Below are positions 15,499 through 21,895 of a stretch of 25,632 nt of DNA, piece after piece; the stretch's first letter is position 1, and the number at the start of each line of letters is the position of its first letter. The notes under the pieces were generated by a model. It did no database searches. It was not told the origin of the DNA and saw only the letters and a list, made by a program, of their open reading frames with translations. A program made the translations under genes and the position numbers. The DNA is from CAZQKE01 sp964593865 (GTDB lineage: Bacteria; Chloroflexota; Anaerolineae; JAAYZQ01). The stretch is from positions 1 through 25,632 of the forward strand of contig CAZQKE010000053.1 of assembly GCA_964593865.1 (NCBI GenBank), in the 5' to 3' direction.

Positions 15499-17346
15499 CT
15501 AGCGGTTCAGGATCGAGTCTATGATCGTCTGAAACTCCTCAAAGGTCGGTGAACCTTCACGCCCATCGCCGTTGTTGAACAAAAAGACCGGGGCGCCGGG
15601 AACGCCATACATGGCGGCGACGGCGTTGCCCTCCAGGACCCGCAGCGTCGCCCAATCGGAATCCAGGCAATCCTTGAATTCACCGGTGTCCATGCCCAAC
15701 GTCTCCGCATAGCCGATGAACTCCGCCTGGGGATCGTCGGCGTTGAGCCAGTCTTCTTGGTTGGTGAAGAGCTGGTCGTTCATCTCCTGGTACTGCCCTT
15801 GCTTCCCCGCGCACTCGGCGGCCTTTGCAGCCTGGGCACTGAGGCTTTCCATGCCCTCCGACCAGGGGTGCATGACGTAGAGCATCTTGCCGCTGTCAAT
15901 GTACTCCTCGGTCAGCTTGGGCAGGACATCGCGGTGATGTTGGGCCGATTCGGGACTGGCATAGTCCACAAAGGCGACCGTGACCGCCCTGGCGGTTTGC
16001 TTGTCGCCGCGCACGTGCCAATCGTCGTCCTCCATCGGCACGATCTCCGGGTTTTCGCCACCGGCGGCGACATAGTCGATCAAAGCACCCATTGCCTCTA
16101 CCGAGCGTCCTCCTTCGATGGGCAGGTTGTTGATGAAGAAGGTCGGTGTAGCCCGCACGTTCAGGTTTTGGGCGATCAAAACGTCGCCCTGTACATCTTT
16201 GGCCGCTTTTCCCGAATCCAGGCATTCGTTGAAGGCGTCGGTATCCAAGCCCAACTCCCGGGCATAACTCTTGAACCGGTCCGTAGGATCGGGCAGATCT
16301 TTCCATCCGGCTTGATCGGCGTAAAGTTGCTCACTCATCTCCCAAAAGGCATCCTGGTACCCGGCGCAAACTGCCGCTTCTGACGCTTTCTGGGCGTTAG
16401 GATGGATGCCGGTCAGCGGAAATTGGCGGTAGACCAGGCGGGCTTTGCCGGTATCCACATATTGCTTGATCAGGTCTGGGATCACCTCACGGGCGACCGC
16501 ACCACAGGCCGGTCACTGATAGTCCGCGAATTCGGTGATCACCACCGGTGCATCGGCTTTCCCCAAGCTGCGGTAGCTATCGGCAGGGACCTCCTGGGTG
16601 GGAGCCTGTCCACCGGCCAGGGCGAATTCGATCTGTTGCCGGAAAGCGGAGAAAGGTTGTGCACCGGAGAGGGCGACTCCGTTGATGCGGAAAGCGGGCG
16701 TGCCCCGCACACCGGCATTCATGCCCTCCTGCAGGTCGGCGGTAACCTTGTCGGCATATTTTCCTCCGTCCAGACAGGCGTTGAACCGGTCCTGATCTAC
16801 GCCCAGCTCGGCGGCCAGTTGTTTGAAAATGTCGACGGCGTCGTCTTTGCCGGCCCATTGTTTCTGGGTGGCAAAGAGCTGGTCGTGCATTTCCCAGTAG
16901 ACCCCTTGTTCGCCGGCGCATTCGGCGGCTTCGGCGGCTTTTTGGGCTTGGGGATGGATTGAATGCAGCGGGAAGTTTTTAAAGATGTACTGCACTTTCC
17001 CCGTCTTTACATAGGTGTCTATGATTTGGGGGTACGTCTCACGGACGTACTTGGCGCAGTAAGGTCACTGGAAGTCGGAATACTCAATAATCGTCACCGG
17101 CGCGTCGGGTGAACCCTGGACATTCCAGTTCTCCGACTGCTCCGGTGGCGGTACTTCGGTCGGCCGGTCGGGTGCGGTGGCTTGGGGTTTGGTCGTGGGA
17201 GCGGTTTCCTCAACCGAAGTAACCGTCGCTGCCGGTTTCTCGGTGGTGCCGGCCGGTTTGCTTGTTGCCGGTGTGGTCGCCGTTGGCCCACAGGCGGCCA
17301 GCAGCACGGCCAGCACAATGATTCCAATCAGTGCGTACTTTTTCAT
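15499..17346 (-). CDS. Three-domain DsbA-like lipoprotein with two selenocysteines
   Basis: One reading frame of 615 residues if two in-frame TGA codons (17065-17067 and 16513-16515) are read as Sec. ATG 17346 has GAGGG 6 bases upstream. Parts: lipobox signal (LLAAC, Cys about 19), Thr/Pro linker, then three DsbA-like (Thioredoxin_4) domains of about 185 residues. Domain 1 active site: DFQ-Sec94-Pro-Tyr-Cys97. Domain 2: DYQ-Sec278-Pro-Ala-Cys281. Domain 3: DYA-Ser464-Pro-Glu-Ser467, so inactive. All keep the cis-Pro region (GTPAF, ATPTF, GAPVF) and a second Cys pair (AECAG/NACLD, AVCAG/NECLD, AECAG/KDCLD). Frame, spacing and downstream hairpins exclude decay. Single-domain Sec DsbA-like proteins are known; I know of no tandem form with two Sec and a dead third domain. 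A thiol role in cytochrome maturation is inferred from the neighbours. Confidence 0.93.
16480..16515 (-). promoter_or_regulatory. SECIS element 2 (domain 2 Sec codon and hairpin)
   Basis: TGA at 16515-16513, 14-nt spacer, then 5' arm GGTCGCC (16498-16492), loop CGTGA (16491-16487) and 3' arm GGTGATC (16486-16480). All seven pairs form, two of them G-U. The apical loop begins 21 nt after the TGA with a G among its first two bases, as required of bacterial SECIS elements recognised by SelB. Confidence 0.85.
17032..17067 (-). promoter_or_regulatory. SECIS element 1 (domain 1 Sec codon and hairpin)
   Basis: TGA at 17067-17065, 14-nt spacer, 5' arm GTACGTC (17050-17044), loop CGTGA (17043-17039), 3' arm GACGTAC (17038-17032): a perfect 7-bp Watson-Crick stem. 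Spacer, stem length and loop are identical to SECIS element 2 although the arms differ, with compensatory changes. Confidence 0.87.
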
Positions 17347-17358
17347 ATCTACCCTCGT

Positions 17359-18324
17359 TCAGTTTTTTCCGATTTGCACGCCGATAGATCCGCGCCGGGT
17401 CTGTTCCAGCAATGCAGCGTGAAAAGCCTCCAGGTCGGAGGCATCCAGGGCGGCATCCACCAGCGATTCCGCTTGTTCTGCCGTCAGGTTGCTCAGTTCA
17501 ACATCCAGGTTGATGGGCAAGGCTCCGAACCTGTGCCACAGGATGCGGCGCAAAATGGCCTGAGATGCTTGCCTCTTGCCTCGCTCCTCTCCTTGTTGCA
17601 GCCCTTGTTGCAGCCCTTGTTGTAGCCCTTGTTGTAGCCCTTGCTCCAATTGCTCTTCCAACCAATCTTCGATAAACGTTGCTTCCCGCATCATCTCCAC
17701 CTCCTCCCGGAAGAAACGCCACAAAAAGTTCTTGTCAAAGAACCGGGCGCCGATGGTCACCGCGCAGGCCAACAGGTCGGCCCGTTTGCGCCGATCCTCT
17801 TCTTGCAAGATCAAGGTGCGTTCCTCGGCCAGCACCGTCTCATCGGGCTTGTCCACCAGCAACACTAATAAGGGAGCCAGCTCAGGCCAATGCCCGCTCC
17901 GGATCTCGTCGGCGTATTCCCACAAGGGGATAACTTCATACTCGAAGCTGGTCACAACCTGCTCCCCCAGTTGCACCCGGTAGGTGCGGGGCAGGGGAGC
18001 ACGACGCGGAGCCAGGTAGATGACCAGGCTCACCACCGGCATCTGAAACTGGCGGGTGAGCAAAGCCGAATAGATGAATACCCGTTCCGGCACACTGCTT
18101 TCGTGGCGGGTCTGGAATTCAATGTGCAGGAGTTTCTCCCGGCCTCCGTCGTCCAGCCGGTGGACGAAATCTACCCGCTCTTCGGGCAAGGCCAACTCTA
18201 CGTTTTCCAATGTGCCCAGCAACCGTACCGACGCCGACGGCGCAGCCAATTCCAGGAACCGTTCCGGGTAGTTGCGGGCCAACACCTTGAGCACCCGGTC
18301 AAAAATGTTGATACTCGGTGTCAT
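17359..18324 (-). CDS. Rpn-family PD-(D/E)XK nuclease-like protein
   Basis: 321 residues. The N-terminal nuclease-like domain has the PD-(D/E)XK pattern in VDFVHRLDDGG ... KLLHIEFQTRHE (Asp about 50, Glu-x-Gln about 69-71), as in Rpn/YhgA-type recombination-promoting nucleases. Then come helices, a four-copy Leu-Gln-Gln-Gly repeat and a C-terminal segment (RRILWHRFGALP ... LTAEQAESLVDAALDASDLEAF) typical of the family. The ATG overlaps the copA stop by 4 bases (ATGA) with GAGGT 5 bases upstream, and the Sec-DsbA gene starts 12 bases after its end, so it is embedded in the transcript. These genes multiply within genomes; its role in this operon is probably incidental. Confidence 0.85.
   Translation of the reverse strand: MTPSINIFDRVLKVLARNYPERFLELAAPSASVRLLGTLENVELALPEERVDFVHRLDDGGREKLLHIEFQTRHESSVPERVFIYSALLTRQFQMPVVSLVIYLAPRRAPLPRTYRVQLGEQVVTSFEYEVIPLWEYADEIRSGHWPELAPLLVLLVDKPDETVLAEERTLILQEEDRRKRADLLACAVTIGARFFDKNFLWRFFREEVEMMREATFIEDWLEEQLEQGLQQGLQQGLQQGLQQGEERGKRQASQAILRRILWHRFGALPINLDVELSNLTAEQAESLVDAALDASDLEAFHAALLEQTRRGSIGVQIGKN
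17591..17638 (-). repeat. Four-copy 12-bp tandem repeat in the rpn gene
   Basis: Plus-strand units CCTTGTTGCAGC (two copies) and CCTTGTTGTAGC (two copies) encode Gly-Leu-Gln-Gln repeats on the minus strand. The 12-bp unit keeps the frame, so copy number can vary without breaking the gene. Confidence 0.9.
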
Positions 18325-20771
18325 GTTGACCTCAGACTTACCCTCCGCAGGCGCAACGAATTGCTGACAACAAAGATGCTGCTAAAGGCCATGGCCCCGG
18401 CGGCCAAAACCGGATGCAGGCGGATGCCAAAGGCGGGATAGAACACCCCCGCCGCCAGTGGGATCAAGATGACGTTGTAAAAGAAGGCCCAGAACAGGTT
18501 CTGCTTGATGGTCCGCATTGTCGCCCGGCTGAGAGCGATGGCTTTGGGCACGCCCCGCAAGTCGCCGCTCATCAGCGTTATGTCGGCGGCGGCCATCGCC
18601 ACATCGGCTCCTGTGCCGATGGCGATGCCCACATCGGCCAGGGCCAGGGCGGGCGCATCGTTGACCCCGTCGCCGACCATGCCCACTACGCCCTCTTTTT
18701 GGAACGCTTTGACCTGCTCTGCCTTGTCGCCGGGCAGCACCTCCGCCACGATGCGGTCTACCCCCACCTGCCGCCCGATCACCTCGGCGGTGCGTCGGTT
18801 GTCGCCGGTGAGCATGACCACCTGCAGGCCCAGGGCGTGCATCTGACCGATGGCCTCAGCGGATCCTTCTTTGACCGTATCGGCCACGGCAACGACGCCC
18901 ACCGCCCGGCCATCCACGGCAACCAGCATGGCCGTTTTGGCTTGCTCCTCCAGGCGGGTCAGGGCCTCCTCCAGCCCGGCCAGGTCCACCCCCCGGCTTT
19001 CCAGCAGCCGCCGGGAGCCGACCAGCACCCGCCGTCCCTCCACCGTGGCCGTGATGCCCTGCCCGGCCATTGCCTCGAACCCCTGCGGCTCGGCCAGGCT
19101 CAGCCCCCGTTCCTGGGCCGCCCGCACCATCGCCTCGCCCAGGGGATGCTCCGACCCCTGCTCCGCCGATGCCGCCAAGCGCAGCAACTCCTCTTCGGTC
19201 ATTCGCCCATCGGCCGTTGCAACCACATCGGTTACGGACGGTTCACCCTGGGTGATCGTCCCCGTTTTGTCCAGGATGATGGTGGTCAGCTCATGGGCGC
19301 GTTCCAGAGCCTCGCTGTTCTTGAAGAGGATGCCCTGTTCTGCCCCTTTGCCCGTACCGACCATCACCGCCGTCGGCGTTGCCAGGCCCAAAGCGCAGGG
19401 GCAGGCGATGACCAAAACGGCGATGGCAAAGAGCAGGCTTTCCGTAAAGCCTACGCCGACGATCAGCCAGGCCAGGAATGTGACCGCGGCGATGGCGATC
19501 ACCGCCGGGACAAAGACCGCCGACACCCGGTCGGCCAGCCGCTGGATGGGTGCTTTGGAACCCTGGGCTTCTTCCACCAAGCGGATGATCTGGGCCAGGG
19601 CGGTCTGCGCGCCGACGCGGGTTGCTTCAAACTTGAGCAGGCCCTGCTTGTTGATGGTCCCGCCCACCACTTCGTCGCCCGGCTTTTTGTCCACCGGCAG
19701 GCTCTCGCCGGTGAGCAGCGATTCGTCCACCGCCGAATGCCCCTCGACGACGATGCCGTCCACCGCCAGTCGCTCTCCGGGGCGGACGACGACAATATCG
19801 CCCGGCCGGACCGTTTCGACGGGGACATCCATCTCGACGCCGTCGCGCACCACGCGGGCCGTCTTGGGGCGCAGGCCCATCAGCTTCTTGATCGCCTCCG
19901 AGGTGCGCCCTTTGGCCCGCGCTTCCAGCATCTTGCCCAGTTTGATGAGGGTGATGATCAGGGCCGAGGTCTCGAAATAGACGTGCCCGCTCAGGCCGGG
20001 GAAGAGGAGCACGGCCAGGCTGTAGAAATAGGCCGCCGATGACCCCATCGCCACCAGCACGTCCATATTGGCCGAACCGGCCCGCAGGCTCTTGTAGCCG
20101 CCGACATAGTAATCCCAACCGACATAGAACTGAACCGGCGTGGCCAGGGCCAAAAAGAGCCAATTGACCCACGGTGCATCGGCCCAGGCCCCCAGCAGGC
20201 CGAAATCGCGGCCCATGCTCAGGAGGAACAGAGGCAGGGAAAAGGCCACCCCCACCCAGAACTTGCGGGTTTGGTCGCGGATCTCGGCCTCGCGGGCTTC
20301 CCGTTCCACGTCCTCGGCGGCTTCTTCCTCCCCGGCGGCGATGACGTCATAGCCCGCGTCGCGGATGGCCTGTCGGATGGCCGCCAAGCTCGCTACGCCG
20401 GGCAGGTACTCAATGTTGACCCGTTCGCCGGCGAGGTCGACACCGACGGCCACTACACCGTCCAACTTTTTTAAAGTGCGTTCAACGGTACTTGCGCATT
20501 CGGCATCGGGGCCGTCGGCCCGCATCATGCCGGTAATCGGCAATTCTACCTTTGCGGTCGGAACATCATACCCGATATTGCGAATTAGGGCAAGAAAATC
20601 ATCCTCTTTGACAAGGGCGGGATCGTATATCACCGATGCCTTTTCGGTCGCCAGGTTGACCGCCGCAGATTCCACGCCCTCCAGCCGCTTCAGGTTCCGC
20701 TCCACCGTCAGCGAGCAGTTGGCGCAGGTCATGCCGGTTACCGGCAGGGTAATCTGTTTTGTCTCGGCCAT
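18321..20771 (-). CDS. copA: Copper-transporting P1B-type ATPase CopA
   Basis: 816 residues. Two N-terminal heavy-metal-associated domains: the first has the copper site GMTCANCS; the second (about 80-145) has lost CxxC (GMMRADGPDAECAST). Then come eight spans with the P1B motifs: TGES phosphatase loop, CPC (about 457-459) in the ion channel, phosphorylated Asp about 501 in DKTGTIT, SEHPLGEA, and GDGVNDAPAL. N and MSS residues in the last spans (FFYNVILIPLAAG and MAFSSIFVVSNSLRL) indicate Cu(I) specificity. It exports Cu(I) from the cytoplasm and can also feed copper to extracytoplasmic enzymes. It lies 6 bases after copZ and overlaps the rpn gene. Confidence 0.96.
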   Translation of the reverse strand: MAETKQITLPVTGMTCANCSLTVERNLKRLEGVESAAVNLATEKASVIYDPALVKEDDFLALIRNIGYDVPTAKVELPITGMMRADGPDAECASTVERTLKKLDGVVAVGVDLAGERVNIEYLPGVASLAAIRQAIRDAGYDVIAAGEEEAAEDVEREAREAEIRDQTRKFWVGVAFSLPLFLLSMGRDFGLLGAWADAPWVNWLFLALATPVQFYVGWDYYVGGYKSLRAGSANMDVLVAMGSSAAYFYSLAVLLFPGLSGHVYFETSALIITLIKLGKMLEARAKGRTSEAIKKLMGLRPKTARVVRDGVEMDVPVETVRPGDIVVVRPGERLAVDGIVVEGHSAVDESLLTGESLPVDKKPGDEVVGGTINKQGLLKFEATRVGAQTALAQIIRLVEEAQGSKAPIQRLADRVSAVFVPAVIAIAAVTFLAWLIVGVGFTESLLFAIAVLVIACPCALGLATPTAVMVGTGKGAEQGILFKNSEALERAHELTTIILDKTGTITQGEPSVTDVVATADGRMTEEELLRLAASAEQGSEHPLGEAMVRAAQERGLSLAEPQGFEAMAGQGITATVEGRRVLVGSRRLLESRGVDLAGLEEALTRLEEQAKTAMLVAVDGRAVGVVAVADTVKEGSAEAIGQMHALGLQVVMLTGDNRRTAEVIGRQVGVDRIVAEVLPGDKAEQVKAFQKEGVVGMVGDGVNDAPALALADVGIAIGTGADVAMAAADITLMSGDLRGVPKAIALSRATMRTIKQNLFWAFFYNVILIPLAAGVFYPAFGIRLHPVLAAGAMAFSSIFVVSNSLRLRRVSLRST

Positions 20772-20777
20772 GGTTGA

Positions 20778-20981
20778 TCACCGGGGCGGATAGCCCGCTT
20801 CGGCCAATGCATCTTTGAGTGCGGTTAGGGCAGCATCGTCCTCGACGTTGAACGTTGCCGTCTTGGCTTCCACGTCGCCGCCGACGAATTCCACTCCGTC
20901 CACAAAGCCACTTTCCCGCTTGATGGTCATGATGCAGTGGTGGCAGCTGATATTAGGAATGTGCAAAGTTACTCGCTCCAT
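20778..20981 (-). CDS. copZ: CopZ-like copper chaperone
   Basis: 67 residues, a single heavy-metal-associated domain with the metal site ISCHHCIMTIKRE (CxxC = CHHC; the usual Met two before is replaced by Ser-adjacent Ile). It presumably delivers Cu(I) to CopA. AAAGGAG lies 9 bases before the ATG. It sits between csoR and copA, the standard order of a csoR-copZ-copA operon. Confidence 0.93.
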   Translation of the reverse strand: MERVTLHIPNISCHHCIMTIKRESGFVDGVEFVGGDVEAKTATFNVEDDAALTALKDALAEAGYPPR

Positions 20982-21005
20982 CTTTTTTGCTCCTTTTTCT
21001 GTTTT

Positions 21006-21284
21006 TTAAATCTTGCTCGTCGCGTCGAACACCTGCAAAATCTCGTCAATGACCCGTTGCCGCTCGGCAGGATCGTCGCCCTGGATGGCAGTGGTGACGC
21101 AGGTTTGCAGGTGGCGCTTCAGGATCAGGCTGTTCACCTTTTCCAGTGCTCGTTGCACGGCCAGAATTTGGTTGATGATGTCAATGCAGTAGGCATCCTC
21201 TTCCACCATTCGTTGGATGCCGCGCACATGGCCTTCAATACTTTTCAGGCGGTTGACGATCTGAACCCGGTGTCCTTCGGCCAT
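21006..21284 (-). CDS. csoR: CsoR copper-sensing repressor
   Basis: 92 residues from ATG 21284 (GGAG 8 bases upstream); a longer in-frame start at 21356 would lie upstream of the predicted transcription start. The four-helix CsoR/RcnR fold is recognisable from NRLKSIEGHVRGIQRMVEEDAYC. The Cu(I) ligands Cys33, His58 and Cys62 (C-H-C set) are all present, arguing for copper rather than nickel/cobalt sensing. A palindromic G/C-tract site overlaps its predicted transcription start, consistent with autorepression relieved by Cu(I). Confidence 0.94.
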   Translation of the reverse strand: MAEGHRVQIVNRLKSIEGHVRGIQRMVEEDAYCIDIINQILAVQRALEKVNSLILKRHLQTCVTTAIQGDDPAERQRVIDEILQVFDATSKI

Positions 21285-21315
21285 TTTCCCGACTCCTTTT
21301 CTGTCTCCTCCATCG

Positions 21316-21341
21316 TACCCCCTCCCCTGGGGGGTGGGGTG
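21316..21341. promoter_or_regulatory. Probable CsoR operator
   Basis: An imperfect palindrome of a C-tract and a G-tract (TACCCCCTCCCC then TGGGGGGTGGGGTG on the plus strand). CsoR operators have this TACCCC...GGGGTA character. It lies just downstream of the -10 box and covers the predicted start of transcription. Confidence 0.7.
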
Positions 21342-21346
21342 CAGCG

Positions 21347-21375
21347 AGTGTATCACACCTCTCGGGTTTTGTCAA
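21347..21375 (-). promoter_or_regulatory. Promoter of csoR-copZ-copA
   Basis: Minus strand: -35 TTGACA (21375-21370), 17-base spacer, -10 TACACT (21352-21347). This is close to the sigma-70 consensus, with transcription starting near 21340 inside the CsoR site. Short gaps downstream mean transcripts could run through rpn into the Sec-DsbA and ccm genes. Confidence 0.75.
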
Positions 21376-21651
21376 GGGAGTGCTTGCCGTCTTGCAGGGC
21401 AAGTGCTTCTTCGTCCCTGCTGCCGGTTTCACCGCAGGGACACCGAGGGCAAAGCGCAAGACCGACCGTTCTTTGGCAGACCCTGCGTTTCGTGAAATTT
21501 TGTAGACGCACTTGCCCCGTCTCGTCACATTCCTGACTTTGTCAAAGCTCCGTTTTCGTGATACACTGGGCTTGAAAAAGTTGACCAATCCCCATGACCG
21601 CTTCTTGACAGTTGCTCTCCCGGCGGGAGATCGCTCAAAGGAGATGACCTA
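21376..21651. other. Divergent intergenic region between csoR and the glycosyltransferase
   Basis: No gene is convincing here. It holds a 7-bp hairpin TCCCTGC/GCAGGGA (21414-21440), a 10-bp inverted repeat (GGGCAAGTGC at 21397-21406 and its complement at 21508-21517), and the plus-strand promoter described separately. The stretch CACCGCAGGGACACCGAGGG recalls degenerate spacer sequence common between bacterial genes. Confidence 0.5.
21539..21567 (+). promoter_or_regulatory. Plus-strand promoter candidate
   Basis: TTGTCA (21539-21544), 17 bases, TACACT (21562-21567). Its -10 box equals that of the csoR promoter and its -35 differs by one base. It would drive the glycosyltransferase from a leader of about 320 bases. 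Confidence 0.6.
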
Positions 21652-21732
21652 ATGGCGGCCGCGGCCGAAGAATGGACAGAACGGGGATTGGATGGCAGCA
21701 AGGGATATACGAGGGCTTGCCGACCGGTTTGA
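21652..21732 (+). CDS. Possible 26-residue leader ORF
   Basis: ATG 21652 has AAAGGAG 8 bases upstream, the best ribosome site in the leader of the plus-strand gene. The peptide (MAAAAEEWTERGLDGSKGYT then RACRPV) matches nothing I recognise. It may be a leader peptide or chance. Confidence 0.25.
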   Translation: MAAAAEEWTERGLDGSKGYTRACRPV

Positions 21733-21895
21733 ACCAAGTCTGGAGCCCCGCTTTGGCAGCGGAGGCTTGCGCCCTTTGCCCGAAATCGCCCGCATCCCGG
21801 ATGCGAACGCCTTGCAAGCAATGCATTGGGGCATCAAGAGCGCGCAATCACCGGAGAAGCTGCATCGCATCTACCAGAATCAGCCAATACTGTGA
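21692..21895 (+). pseudogene. Possible C-terminal remnant of an Rpn-family gene
   Basis: A 67-codon frame whose product (LEPRFGSGGLRPLPEIARIP, then DANALQAMHWGIKSAQSPEK) resembles the C-terminal segment of Rpn-type nuclease-like proteins, in which RFG-x-LP is followed by an I-P-D/L helix pair. No nuclease domain precedes it; the frame is closed by TAA at 21650-21652. Its TGA overlaps the GTG of the glycosyltransferase (GTGA), so translating it could couple to that gene. It could equally be a small real gene. The resemblance is by eye only. Confidence 0.35.

Noticed and set aside
16513..17067. Reading the DsbA region as three separate truncated genes or a pseudogene
   Set aside because: All three parts share one frame, codon use and domain periodicity, the only interruptions are TGA at active-site Cys positions, and matching hairpins follow. 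The downstream parts have no ribosome sites or sensible starts.
17591..17638. The 12-bp repeats as a regulatory iteron or protein-binding array
   Set aside because: They lie inside the rpn gene, keep the reading frame and encode the Leu-Gln-Gln-Gly repeats often seen in that family.
18414..20042. Long plus-strand open frame (542 codons)
   Set aside because: It is antisense to copA with no recognisable domain; a shadow.
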